A stretch of DNA of 64,000 nt. Origin: Aplectana chamaeleonis (Eukaryota; Nematoda; Chromadorea; Rhabditida; Cosmocercidae). The stretch lies in NCBI GenBank assembly GCA_029168955.1, contig JAPDOI010000173.1, forward strand, positions 709,501-773,500, read 5' to 3'. Every line of letters begins with the position of its first letter. The first letter of the stretch is position 1. The position numbers and the translations under genes were made by a program. Below, in pieces: positions 32,246 through 44,165 of the stretch. The notes beneath the pieces are model-generated. The model was not told the origin of the DNA. It did no database searches and saw only the letters and a list, made by a program, of their open reading frames with translations.

Positions 32246-33856
32246 GCCGGGTTCATCAACCGAATGCTGGGTTTGGGTTGACCGACGGTAAGTCTGACCG
32301 AGCGCTTAACCAACCCAACACCTCCGATGTTGACTCACTAAGCGCAACTCAGTGTGGGTTACGCTGACCAAGACTTTTAGGCGTCGGCGGTAATTTTAGC
32401 GCACACAACACACGATAACTATCGTCACTTCTCAAAAAATGATAGAAAACTCCACTATGAATAGATTTTGTTGAATAAGAGTGAAACAACGGCACTTTTT
32501 CAGCACAAGGGATGCGTTTTCCCATGTTTCAAGTGGTTTCGTATAGTTTCTGAGGTTTATTCATCACAAAACATTGCTATTCTTCCTATACTAACGAAAA
32601 TTGCAAACAGTTGATTCTATTATTCTTTCGTTGGATCACAAGAGGCACATTTCTTCACAACTGCTGAATATCATACGTACCTAGGGTTTATAAAACACGT
32701 TCCTAACGTTTCATAAAATAGCAGAACATAATTATTCACTTGAAACGACGGACGGAGTCTTTTTTCTCACTTTTTGTTTTTCTTGCGTTGCTTGAAAACC
32801 GTGATGAGTTGAAAATGAAAAAAATGCTCGCGTTACTAGACAAAATGTCAAAAAGCGGACGAAAAGTATTCCAAAAAAAAGCAAGAATATTTTAATGAAG
32901 TGCACACCTCAGTACTCATGGTTAAGGACAATGATTTGAGGTGGGAAGGGGGAGGATGGGTGCAAGAAGGAGTTGTAATCAGCAAACCGTAACTGGCTCA
33001 CAACATCAAATCCAGTGTGAGAACCAACACGGGTAGCAGATATGTAGAAATCGTAAAGGAAATGGGAAGATATCGAACTCAAACAAAGACTGAAGAAAAC
33101 TGTTTAGCTAGTTCACATTGAATTTAGTAGTAACAGGATGATGAAATAGTGATTATAATTCAAGTCAATTTCAGTTAACATTCATATTTCCTAATAATTA
33201 TGAAATTTACTAATGTTTCAATTTTTCATTTATTATATCGAATTTCTGGTGCTGCTTATTCACTTTACTGACGAAAAGAATTTGTGAATTAGTTTCGTCC
33301 AAAGAAATTTTTAAAAAGGTTTTACGTGAGATCTTGGCAATAACTACGTTATTCATAAAAAAAGACTGAAAGGAGGGAAAATTGTGAACATGCAATTCGA
33401 AAACCGTGAACTAATCACTCGCAGGAAAAAGGATTATAATTCTAATTATTTTTTCCGGAATTCCTAGTTGAGTAGTAATAGCGCTGCAATAATGTCAAAT
33501 ATTTAATAATGGGAGTAGCAGTAATAGAAGAATAGTGCCAGCAGTCGAATAATAGCCGGAGAGTAAGCAGCAGTGTAGTAATTTCTCCAAAATAACAGTC
33601 CTCGTGAATCGATATCAATTTTGGCAATGCTCCAAAAGCCGCTGCGCACTGCCGCACGCGTTGAGGCGCGCCGATTAGCAATGGTGCACGACATCTAGTG
33701 GGTTGGTTAGCGGCCTACCAGCCTTCTTCGGCTGGTGGCGCTGACCCAGTAACCAACCCAGCAGCGCGTGGGTTGGTAAGTTGGTGAATCGCTGAAATGA
33801 TGCTGGGTTGGTAGGTTAGGGACGCTAACCATGTGTTAGTACATTGATGAATCCGG
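32246..33856. mobile_element. Terminal-inverted-repeat element with GGGTTGG subterminal motifs
   Basis: The left end GCCGGGTTCATCAA and the reversed right end GCCGGATTCATCAA define a 1.6-kb element. Inside each end, ACCAACCCA/TGGGTTGG motifs recur (32266-32355 and 33700-33830). The interior is AT-rich and non-coding. The flanks resemble each other (ACTGGG and TCCTGGG), but the duplication length is unclear because another foldback abuts on the right. Confidence 0.58.
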
Positions 33857-33861
33857 CTCCT

Positions 33862-34141
33862 GGGGCGGCATGCACGTACGCGACGGGTTAGGTTGGGGTT
33901 AGGCAGGGTTTGGGGCGTCGGCGCGGTTGATCATTGCTGTGCGAGTGCTGGAGATAATCAATAGTTGGGGTCTCAACGGGGTTTCGGCTGCCCCACCCTC
34001 CTACGTAGGGTTTGCGAGGGAAAGATTTTTCAGTGCTAGCCTAACCCCCTCTTAGCCCTCGCGCTGCTATCATCAAACGCGCCGGCGCTCCAAACCCTGC
34101 CTAACCACAACCTAACCCGCCGCGTACGTGCATGCCGCCCC
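33862..34141. mobile_element. GC-rich foldback with GGGGCGGCATGCACG ends
   Basis: The left arm (33862-33925, with GGTTAGGCAGGGTTTGG) and right arm (about 34078-34141) are reverse complements. It sits immediately next to the preceding element. No coding content. Confidence 0.72.
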
Positions 34142-34514
34142 TGGTTTCCCTCTTATACATCCTCAAAAAAGGGACTCGTCAGCTCCACCGAGACTCGCGT
34201 AAAATACATTCTTTTGTGGTTACATTTTACCGTGATCAACATGTACATATGTGCTTTTCGAGAAAACGAGGTACATACGAGTTAAAGTGGCGCGTTTCCA
34301 GTTTTTGCTAGATTTTCAAATCACTCAACGGGTGGGCCAGTGTGCGCGCCTGGTGGTCTACCTGTGTGGGGGCCGACCGTCCGTGGCTACCTGTGGTGGA
34401 AACGGCATTGTGTGTGCTGCGTCTGGAATCGAATTCCTTTCATCTCTCTGTGTGTGTATGTTTGGAGGGGATTGTGCGATTCACGTCCGCATTTGCATCG
34501 CTCCCCCACCCATA

Positions 34515-34628
34515 ATGGCGCAATTTTCTCTGATCGCTACGTCACGAAAACGTGTTCGGGGTGTTTTTATTTCATCGGCTACGTCTCCTCTCCATTCACT
34601 AGTCCATGCTTCTTTGTCGTCAATACTC
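34515..34628 (+). CDS. Possible alternative first exon of the coiled-coil gene
   Basis: An ATG at 34515 opens 38 codons (MAQFSLIATSRKRVRG...) ending in phase 0 at CTC/GTAAGTAG, a near-perfect donor. Upstream, 34330-34510 is GC-rich with a TCTCTGTGTGTGTATG tract, unlike the surrounding intron, as might suit an internal promoter. Phase 0 would splice in frame to the exon at 53694. There is no direct proof, and the open frame actually extends upstream to 34251. It could equally be chance. Transcript data would decide. Confidence 0.25.
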
Positions 34629-37103
34629 GTAAGTAGTAGGCTTTCTTTTCGGAATGAAATCTATGCAGTACATTCTTGAGTCACTTTGTTTTCCTCCTTC
34701 TTGGAGGTGTTCATGTGGAGTCGCTATGAATCAGCCATCGGTCTGATTCTCTTCAGTTATTCCATTGACTGCTTGTTTTCGAAGGGCAGCGGTGGTTTGA
34801 TGGCGATGCAGCCAACCATGAATGGAGGCTGCCTGTTGATGCTAAGTTACGAGTCCTAGCTGTTCTTTGCATGCCGTTATGTACGGATGCACATTCATCG
34901 GTCCAAAACGCCTTCATCCAAGAAGTCAAAGTCATGGTGCATCCTATAGGGGCTGATAGACGTCGAGACTTGGTCCTCGTATCTTAGTATTTTTGTCTGA
35001 CTTCTATATGTTGACGTTATTCTATAGGCATCTCTTATTACCCTTGCTTTGTATTATTTTCTTGCTCCGCATCATCATATGCGTCACGAAGTTTCAGAAA
35101 TTGAGTCCTACCCGCGTAAAAAAGCTTCTTAAGATACCTTGTACCTTGTACTGACATCTAGAGTTTTTAACTTCCTTTTTTTTGCAAATGTGTTCCGTAC
35201 ATTCATATTCCGACATTGTTGAGAATCACTTGTGCCTACCGAAAACTTTCAGTGGGTAAAAGTTCTGTGAACGTGTACCAATGATGGGGCCAGAACGTTT
35301 TTAGTTAGAATTCATAGCAATGGGCGGTAATTTTGTTTATGGGAATGCTTCCATGCTTTTTTTGTCAGCTCACAAAATAATGCGAATTTTTTCAAACGCA
35401 CCCCAACAAATCAATGTGTGAAAGCGTCTCTGCAAAATCTAAATTTATTTCCGAAATTACTGGTCACATTCCCGGTAGTTTCTCATAGAGAATCCATCCA
35501 AATATATTTCGAAGTGGTCTACAACCAAGAATACTTGAATTTTGAATAACGATGCTCATCTGAATTATTTGAAGGTGGTGAGAAGTGCTACTCTGATCAC
35601 GAATGAGAGAACTTCGCTGTGAATGTCGTAGTGGTTCGTTCGTATGTAATGAAATTGTGAGTTTTGGTAGTCCGTGAATCGATGCTGTCGTGAAGGTTAC
35701 TATTCTGTCGTTCGCACGTGGTCTATATCAGATGGACAAATAAAGGGAATAGCGCCAGCATTCGACGGTGACTTTACTGGCCAGCCATCCCGATCGAGGA
35801 CACAGCCCCAGCTCAGGTTCTCTCGCACTATCGCAGCCGCCGAAATGATCCCTTCGTCCTCATATGTACCTGGCCCGACCCTCCAGTTTCTGTTTGCCTC
35901 ACCAATCATCTTCAATTGCCATGTTTATCCAGCTGTCAAATTTCGTCTTTCGCTATTTTTCTGCCTTGAGGCCAGGATTTGGGGGTAACCGTGGAGGGAA
36001 ATCTGTTTGCCCGATTGTATCGTAGAATTTCGATCATCATGTCTGCTGAAGAAAGCATTCAAGTGATGCTATTGTAAATTTGTTTAGCGGAGACCCAGGT
36101 TGCTGAGATGAGCGGGCGGCCGTCGTCTCGTACACTTCCGTTTACCACACTTGCGACTACGTTTGTTTGCCTATGTGGGCAAATCTCTCAGCAAACGTCG
36201 CTCGTTTGCGAGAGGCTCTCTTCTACAGAAAATCACTGACCTTCTGGACAGCGTTGGGCAAATTTCGTTCCAATAATCTTTGCGATCATTTTCACACCAA
36301 AAAAGGTAGCTGATTCACGAAGTGGAGGCAGTGCCTTGTTAAGTGAGAAAAGCAAAAGTTGTGAGGTTTTGCTCCTAGAATTAGATTTTTTGGATGGTAA
36401 TAGTCTGCTTGCAAATACACTAAACTTTTTGATTCAGTTCAGTAAACACTACTGTAGTCGGTTGTCTGCGCCAGTGAGTATAGTAGATTACAGGGTGAAT
36501 AGGAAAACATCGTAGGTATAATTGAATCTCGAACTCTGGGATTGGATTAGGATATCCTTTCAGCATGAGCAGCATGCATTTTCGGGGACTATTCTTAGAC
36601 GGGGGGCACTCAAGATTCAGGTCAGAAATGAAATGAACCAGCGTTCGTTCAATAACGCTATCAATCGAAGTATTTCTATAGAATTTCATCAACAACAATG
36701 ATAGCAGCATCAAGCATCTTTTATCAGGTTTTCCATTCCTTTCTATGACAAAATCTTGGATGCCCCCCCCCCGTCTAGGATAGTTCCCATTAGTTAATAA
36801 GTTTTTTTTCGAAACTGCCATCCATGTGAAAGCAGGCACTTACAAAAGACAATGTTCTCGACTGTCACTGCTGCGACAGGTTTTGACAGGAATTTACCAC
36901 GAAGCCAGTCAGGACTCACAGCATCTGCGCACCAAGAGAGGCTGGGTACAGGGAAAATTAACTTGCGCCTACCGCGGCGACACGTGGCTGAGGGAAGTGG
37001 GAACTTCATAGGTTATTCTATGCATTCGCTGCCTATTTTATCATTGAGTTCGGTTATTTGTGAGTATTGATGCGCGGAAGTTGGTTTCCTGCTATCCTTC
37101 TTA
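34629..37103. other. Intron DNA, nothing certain recognised
   Basis: Open frames at 35674-35988 and 36420-36839 have no recognisable motif and no supporting splice structure. The poly-C run at 36765-36772 is simple sequence. Confidence 0.4.
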
Positions 37104-37586
37104 ATGGCACAGTCCAACTCCGGAATAGCTTCTCACATCTACCGCTTGTCTGGGAGACACTTTCACGCTGATCACAATGGCGTCGCCGAAATCGCTTAGA
37201 ATCGACAATGAACGAAGTTGTGGCCTCTCAAGGATTGCGAATCATAACGGCGAGAATTTCGTGGACAAGTGGTTTCGGGCGTTTTTTTCTCGTCATTCGC
37301 GGTCATTGCTCTGGAGCAGACCGCAATACAAAGCTGGACAGATAACAAATGGAAGACCGTAGATTTTCATCATAACCCATGGCGTAATAGCGTGTTTCGT
37401 CCCTCTTAAGCCCGTAAAATCTGAAGTGGGCGGGGCGAATGGGTGCTGATTCGGAGCGGAGGGGGTTGGTGCTCGATTCTTCTTGCTTATTCTGAAGAGT
37501 TTAGGTTCCGCGTTCGGGAGGGTTGGTACTCTCAGCGCGGCCGTACAATCATATCAAATTTTACCCACGAGCTCTGACTGTGCCTT
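37104..37586. mobile_element. P2-family MITE, diverged
   Basis: It starts ATGGCACAGTCCAACTCC after TA and ends GAGCTCTGACTGTGCCTT. The right-hand TA has decayed. About 483 bp and non-coding. The interior differs from the copy at 26518-26951, so it is a separate subfamily. Confidence 0.68.
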
Positions 37587-37589
37587 CAA

Positions 37590-40001
37590 AGACACATTCC
37601 GATCTCGTGGGTGAGTTTTGATAGTATGCTCCGGTCGTTGTGTCTAGCAATCGTGCCAAACGCGAAATTCCGATTCTCTCGAATAAAGGGAAAAGTTATG
37701 TAGTTCCCTTGGCTCTTCCACGAGTTTTCAAACGCAGAGGAGTCGAGAAGAACGATAATTTTCAGTCTGAGTTTTTAATTTCATGATTGATAATGGTCTA
37801 TCTACTCATTTTAGTTTGATCCTTTGGAACGGCTGTGAATGAAGGGTAGAAATAGGTGTGAGAAAACTCATTGGAAATCTTCTCTGTTTATGACCGCGAT
37901 TTTTAGAGCCATAACTTCGTTCGTAGGCAGGTTTTGAGCGGTTCCAGAGAGAATGTCGTGATCAGCGCTAAGAGCCCTTTATGATGAGCAGAAGAACTAA
38001 AACGATGGTTCAGAGGTTGGCCCGTACTTGTAACAGTATCGTTCACGCTGAAGAATTGTTCAGAAGCTGCGCGAACTCGCTGTGACTGCCGTTCTCTTCT
38101 GAACTTGCACGTATTGTTGTTCCTTAACTAGTCGATATGTTCACGGTTTTTTTCTTTTTTTGAATACTTGATATATTGAGGTCCTTCTATGCTCAACACA
38201 TAGTAAGACGTTTGAATGTTTACAAAATTTCGCAGTCTTTTTCCGTTGTATGCTTAATCGGTTTCTTCGAAATCCCTGTCCTCATATTCTGTGTAAAGGC
38301 TGCATGGTTATAGATTTGTACGCCGATTCAATCGCTCCTTCAATATTCCAATAATGAGCGTCAAGTTCGAGGGTTCAATTTACGCGTTCGCCTATTATTA
38401 GACTGAGTGCGTGATATCTGGAACACGGAAGTGGCAATTGTCACATGTGCTTTTAAGGGTTCGTCATCCTCCAATGTTTGGTAGTCACAAGTCTGTGCTT
38501 TTTGGTTGTGTAAACTGGTTTGTTTGAGCGTTTCCCTAGTAGCAAACCAGTCCCCCGGTACGACTCCTTAAATAAACCTTCCGAGACCCTCACGGTTCCC
38601 ACTAACGTTCAGGAAAAAGCGCTATAGCAGTCATCGGCTAAGGAAAAGTGGCCGACTGCTTTTTACTCCGCAACTCGACAAGGCAAATCGGTAGCCTGTG
38701 CACAAGTAATGTGCGGAAAATTTTTTTTTGGAAACAAAAACAGAAAAAAAATCTCCAAAAACGGACAGAAAACAGAAATTTTTCACGAATCAATAAAGGG
38801 TGTTCAGCATACACTATACGAGATTTTTCACAACATTGAACTTTTTCATGTATTTTGAAGTGATAATGTTGCTCAATTTGCAAAGCCCAACAGTTTGCTT
38901 GAACAATATGTATAGACGCCCTAGAAGTACAGATTATAAATGCGGAGAGATGACAAATGTTCTTTCAACCTTCCTTTCCCCAGGGAATGAAAGCTCGGTT
39001 ACTCGATCATAAGCGCAGCATGTATGCGCAAACAGTACATAGATGCAGTCGGGGCGAAGTTTCCCTCTACTAATGTACACATTTTGGAACTGATTTTGGT
39101 ATAACTGCTGGGTTGAACACTGTACTACTCCTAACGCGCGTACCGAGCAGCTGCTCCGCTCGAGTATGAATGTCCTGAAGCGCCGCTCGCTAGAACGATG
39201 AGGGCGGCTCGTTCCTCTGTGATAGTTTTATCATTTGCCTTAACGCCGTACCGTCAATTTTTTCGCGCTTCATCTTATTTGGATTCTGTACCATCCTGCG
39301 ATATAATGAGTTAAAACGTGTTTAGACCATGGCAGATTTCAAAAGCAGTGGCCGTGATGAGAAAGGTTGTTGAGAAAACCGTAAAAATAATCTTGATCCG
39401 CAAACGTCTTGAAAACCACGAGGCTTACGGGGCAAGAAACCGGCTACAATTAGAGTTATTAGGTTTCTAAGTTGCCGATCCAAGCACACGTGCACAGCTC
39501 CGCCGAAAAAGATCGGAATCCCATGCTGAGCAATCAAAGTTATGTGAGATTCAGAGGCAGAAATAAATGCAAATTCAACTAATAAAAAGCGTTGAACAGT
39601 GAAAGCAAGCACTTCAGTCAATATTTTGATTAGATAAGGGCATAAATATTCGAGCAGGCGAGTTCGATGACAATTGGTCGTTGATTAGATGTCGATTTTA
39701 AGCCAGCGGATTTTCTTGATACTAGAAATCATCGATGCCGATAAGGCAGCGTCCATACGTCGCGAGAGCATGCAATTACGCAAAATCGATGTTCATGAAG
39801 GGCACACGTTGTGCTTGCTGCTCACGCGCGCTCCTTCTCGCGAGTACCCGCTCGCTCTCGTGCTCTTACGCCAGCTAAAAGAAGGAAGCAGCAAGTTTCG
39901 AGCTCACTGCTCAATCCTTAAAGTATTAGACATCAAACCTGTTGCGAAACTGTTAAACTTGTTCCCCATTTCCTCACCACAGAATACGCAAACCTTGGAG
40001 A
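37590..40001. other. Intron DNA, nothing certain recognised
   Basis: Long AT-rich stretch. The open frames seen (38638-38883, 39322-39621, 39689-40030) match no family I know and lack coherent splice signals. Confidence 0.4.
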
Positions 40002-40119
40002 CTGAGCAGAGTGCCAACAGGGCGACCTGATGATGGGCTGCCATTGATAGATCGCCGCGATCAATCAATACGGCTCTCCATCATCAGGTCGCGCCGCGCC
40101 CCTATGGCACTCTGCTCAG
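40002..40119. repeat. Near-perfect palindrome (CTGAGCAGAGTGCC)
   Basis: CTGAGCAGAGTGCC at 40002 and GGCACTCTGCTCAG ending 40119, plus an inner pair GCGACCTGATGATGG/CCATCATCAGGTCGC, fold the whole 118 bp into one hairpin. It could be a small foldback or a structured remnant next to the element at 40123. Confidence 0.7.
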
Positions 40120-40122
40120 CCC

Positions 40123-40633
40123 CTTAGGGATCGTTTATAGGTACTTCCGCCGCGGCGCGGCGAAATGCAATACAGCCGTGTCGATCAAGGCGTTTAGAGT
40201 TTTCCTGCTCGAAATCTTCCAACGGCGCCGCACGCTGCCGCCGCCTGGGTGCTGCCGCGCCGTCCGGGGAGAGGAGGCGGCGCGGCTTCCGCGTGCGATC
40301 CTCTTTAACATCACGTTTTTTGCTGATAATTTATATATATATATCCTTTTTTTTTGCTCTTAAAATAATTTTTCTATAGAAAAAAATTCTCAGAAGACTA
40401 TCTGCTTTCGAGTGCGGTGTTATGATACAAAAGATTATAAGTGTTTCTTTCGCAGAAGAAATCACTCATTACAATCGACCATGTGCTATCTCAGAGCTAC
40501 TCCAGGCAGTGTTTAGCGTAATTCTGCGACTTCGCCGCGTCAGTTCGTCGCAGCTGGATTATACATAATAGTGACGCGATTTTCACGCGGCGCGCCGATC
40601 CGCTCCGCGGTGGAAGTATAAACGACCCCTAAG
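40123..40633. mobile_element. Foldback element with CTTAGGG ends and CCGCGGCG motifs
   Basis: The left end CTTAGGGATCGTTTATAGG and reversed right end CTTAGGGGTCGTTTATA agree over about 40 bp, including a ACTTCC(G/A)CCGCGG segment. It is 511 bp with an AT-rich core and no coding capacity. Confidence 0.62.
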
Positions 40634-40794
40634 AGAATGATCAGCCGTTGCACCGATTTGAGCGATTGATCATCCAGTCAAAGATCGCCAATAGAATCAA
40701 AACGAGGCGACTCAGATACAGACAGCACACTTCCCGCAGTACCATTAGCCGACGTCCCGTAACCCTTCCTGCAGAAGGCCAATACAGTGCGTTG

Positions 40795-42359
40795 AGAAAG
40801 TATAGGGACACCCCCGAAAATTGAGGTTTCCAATAAAGCTTTGTGTTTGGTGATCAATGCTGTTCATCAATGAATTCAGCATCACGGAAATACTATATTT
40901 GATTATTTATATAACAATTATGAAATTTTGTAAGATTTTATTTCAAATTTTAGATTTTTTCGCCGTTCAGAAAGTATAGGGACACAACAAAAAAACAAAA
41001 ATTATTGAATAAAGAAAGAATTAAACATACAATCTAAAATGAGATAGCTGCACCACCATTAGCAGTGATCTCAAAAATTTTCTTTGGCATAGAATTGATC
41101 TAATTGGCAATGACGTTTTCATCCAGATTGGCCCACGCTTCGAGGATAGCGACCTTCAGCTCATCTACCGTTCTGTACTGCTTATTGTTGGCATAAACCT
41201 GGCGCACGAGTATGCCCCAGATATTCTCTATCGGGTTACAATCTGGACTACACGCGGGCCTTTCCAACAAACGGATTCGATGACGTAGAAACCAGGTTTT
41301 TGTAGACCTGGACACACGTACCGCCGCGTTGTCTTGCTGGAAAGTGAAACGCTGACATCGTGTTCCGGACAAAATGGCAGTAGATGTGTGCGAAGAGTTT
41401 CTTGATATTCCTCCGAGTTTATGCGACAAGAAGTGAAGGCCACTTCCAAAACACCTTCGCTACTGAATGCTCCCCAACACATCAGCGAGCCACCGCCGGA
41501 ATTCCGTCTGCTGAAAATCAATGCCAGTAGGATCGAGCACCATCCGGTCCGTCAAGATTAAATTTCTCCTCGTCGGAAAAGATGACCTAAATTTTTTTTG
41601 CGTCATTTCTCGGTTTTTTCCAGATTTTATGAGACTGCCTTACCTTTGCCCAATCAGTTGCCATGTTCCTCTTTGCAAATTCAAGTCGAGCCTCTTTATG
41701 GTTTGCAGATAACGACGGGGCCTTCTTCATCACTTGTCGGACAATGTTTTTATCGCCATTTATGGTGTTCCAGATTGTCGTTTTCGGAACACTGAGCGAT
41801 AATTCAGACTTAATCTGGTTCAGCGACAGTGTGCTGTTGGAGCAGAGCCGAATAATTCTCCGCGAATCTTGATTGCTGATCTTCTTCCGCCGTCCAGTAC
41901 GTTTTGCTGTACCGTAGGTATCTGGATCTCGCAGGAACTGTTTGATACAGTTGACAGAACTTCCGAGCTGGGTAGCGATTCGACGTTGGCTCAACCCGGC
42001 AACGCTGAGCGCACGAATTTGAGCTTGTTCAGCAGCAGTTAGAGCAGTACCACGAGCCATTTTAGGAATAAAGATATCACATGTACTCATCTTGAGTTTA
42101 TGTAGCGAACTTGCAACGGGAAATTTTGTTTGGATTAAAAAATCTGAATTTTCGAAGGGTGTCCCTATACTTTTTGAACGGCGAAAAATTCTAAAAGTTG
42201 AGATAAAATCTTTAAAAATTTCACAATTGTTATATAAATAATCAAACATAGGTTTTCCATGATGCTGAATTCATTGATGAACAGTATTGATCACCAAACA
42301 CAAAGTTTTATTGGAAACCTCGATTTTCGGCGGTGTCCCTATGCTTTCTGAACGCACTG
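40795..42359 (-). mobile_element. Tc1/Tc3-like transposon with long terminal repeats
   Basis: Terminal repeats of about 205-215 bp begin CAGTGCGTT and contain two copies of a GAAAGTATAGGGACAC core, one outer (40805-40830) and one inner (about 40970-40985), mirrored at 42150-42175 and 42332-42355. This is the IR/DR layout seen in Tc3 and Sleeping Beauty-type elements. TA flanks both ends (40793-40794, 42360-42361). Total 1565 bp. Confidence 0.9.
41100..42060 (-). pseudogene. Tc1/Tc3-like transposase relic
   Basis: On the minus strand the protein would start at the Met near 42058 (MARGTALTAAEQAQ). It has a first helix-turn-helix (LSQRRIATQLGSSVNCIKQF), a GRRKK hook between the DNA-binding halves and a second helix-turn-helix (TLSLNQIKSELSLSVPKTTI). 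The frame stops at 41587-41589. The catalytic part continues in other frames: IFSDE around 41575, SGGGSLMCWGAFS at about 41480-41510, FQQDNAAV near 41325, and SPDCNPIENIWGILV near 41220. These give the three acidic positions of a DD34E Tc1-family enzyme, with the last motif reading CNPIE in place of LNPIE. Frame changes near 41580 and 41400 inactivate it. Its intact terminal repeats mean it could once have been moved in trans. Confidence 0.88.
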
Positions 42360-42656
42360 TAGTTCGGTTGCGGGCAGTGGGCAGCGCCGTTTCGTTTACT
42401 GCTCGTACGCGTTGAACAAGCACTCTGCGGCCCTTCTGCCATCGTGCTACGGCTAATCTGGTGACTGACAGAAAACAATCCAAAAGCAGTTTGCGGCACA
42501 GTTGAAAATCACCCTTTAGATAAAGGTCTGTTGGAACAAAATTTCAAGAATCCCCTTCTGGGCTCTTCATCTGGAGCTGCTTCTGACAAGTAAGGAATAA
42601 GCTTACACAGGGTTGATTACTACACTCACTAGCCCTTGCTGTCTTTTCATCCGCAG

Positions 42657-42814
42657 ATGCCATCAACAGAACATGGCTCACCTGCCCAAAGCCAGCGTCG
42701 CCTACAGCGAGGGTTTTGGGAAGAGATTCAACACAACGTTCTCTGCTCATCAATCGTCCACTGGCTCAACTCTAGTGGGTGGTGCAATGGCGTTATCAAA
42801 GTGGGAATCGATGA
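42657..42814 (+). CDS. Candidate exon of the coiled-coil gene
   Basis: A good acceptor (TTTTCATCCGCAG) and an excellent donor (ATGA/GTGAGT) bound 158 bp that stay open in two frames. The frame reading ...LPKASVAYSEGFGKRF and a Ser/Thr/Gly-rich run has a composition like exons B and C. It would need a phase-2 upstream donor and would end in phase 1, which matches the candidate at 48272. Neither connects directly to the exon at 53694, so at least one more exon would be required. Supported only by splice sites and composition. Confidence 0.3.
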
Positions 42815-43270
42815 GTGAGTGTTCGATGATCCCCATGAGTAGTCGACTGCCCGCCGACACTCCGCGGGAAGACTGGAAAACATCTCTCTCCGCGGGAAGT
42901 GGGGCGCTGTGCCACGCCCACTAAATTGGAGCCGCGCGAAGTCGACTAGCCCGACTTGGCCGGCGGGAGGTGGGCTGTTTTTATCTGAGGAGGTTGTTTG
43001 CCAGTGGTTAATCGGGGCACGGGCTACTCCAGCGTTGAGCAGCGTTGAAAGGCGCGCAACTTCGGGAACGCACGCTCTCGCCGCGTATGGACGATGCCTA
43101 ATGTGAAGTCGGCATGTCCACCATCAACTGGCCGGGAAGTTGAGGCTGATATTTTTACCCAAAGAGGGTTTTTTCGCAATCTTGTCTTGTAGTTCATACT
43201 AGTCTAGATCTAGAAAAGGATTTTGTGGGGAAAAGTAGACAAGCAGATTTCACCGCGACCACTGCCTTCA
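42815..43270. other. Intron DNA with a MITE-like right end
   Basis: Nothing exon-like beyond 42814. Sequence near 43240-43268 (ACCGCGACCACTGCCTTCA) resembles a P1 right terminus, but no left partner was found. Confidence 0.35.
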
Positions 43271-43749
43271 AAGGCACAGTCCAACCTTAGAATCATTTTT
43301 CTGTTTGTTTGCCTATTTCGAAAACGGTTCCGCGCTAATTCCAGTGATGTCTCTGCAGTCGTAAAGGACCCCCCTAGAAATAGAGCTATGGCTCCTCGAA
43401 AATTGAGCTGCGGAAACATGGTGGGCGAGTTGTCCAAGGCTTGTAACCTCCGACATTTGTAACCGATGTATCTGAGCCGACCTGATGAAGGAGAGAGGCT
43501 GATGCTGAAGAGAAGAACGGCGCTATTGATAGGAAACCTGCGCCATCTCGACACTGTTGAACTCGAAAGATCGTAAAAGGGGCGTGCCAAAGTGGCTTCC
43601 TGATGTGGGCGCCCTAGGGCGGCTTCCTCCTATATCCCACTTAATCGGAAGAACTCAGAGCCCGCACTTGGTAGGTGCCATACAGGGTGGGTCTACCTCA
43701 TTATTATGGGGAAATCTCAGATTTGGTCCGTGAGCTTGGACTGTGCCTT
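43271..43749. mobile_element. P2-family MITE
   Basis: It begins AAGGCACAGTCCAACC and ends GAGCTTGGACTGTGCCTT. The immediate flanks are CA and TG, so the original TA target has mutated or the terminus is one base longer. The interior is colinear with 26518-26951 (GGGGCGTGCCAAAGTGGCTT). About 479 bp. Confidence 0.8.
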
Positions 43750-44165
43750 TGAAGGTGTACATACGATGGGTGTCCCGCCGGTTTAGATATTCAAATAAAA
43801 GAGAGAGGATTATGTGATTTATTACTTTGCATCTCACTTTGTTTCAATCCAGTGACTTTATTATTATTTTTCATTTCATCGACTTTTTTCATAAATTCTT
43901 TTTTTACTCACTGTTTTTTTCTTAAGAAGTTTTATCTTCAGAGGTCCTTCATAAGTAATTATTTTGCGGTCTATTCAAATTCTTTGGTGATTGTTAGTCA
44001 TGTAGTCGTTTTTTATTTTTATTCATGTTTGCTATTTATTTGTTCTTATAAGAGAATTACCAGACCTCGCCGTCAGAACTACCTAAGAAATCAGGTTTTT
44101 CTGTTTTTCTGATCGACTACCTTCCGGGTAGTCAGAAAAACCCATTCCTAGCTGCCCGAGTAATA
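43750..44165. other. Intron DNA, nothing recognised
   Basis: Strongly T-rich sequence, with TTTTTC runs that make spurious hydrophobic open frames. Confidence 0.45.

Noticed and set aside
33890..34120. GGTTAGG-type words considered as interstitial telomeric repeats
   Set aside because: They are single words in a foldback element. Nematode telomeres are TTAGGC tandems and no tandem run exists here.
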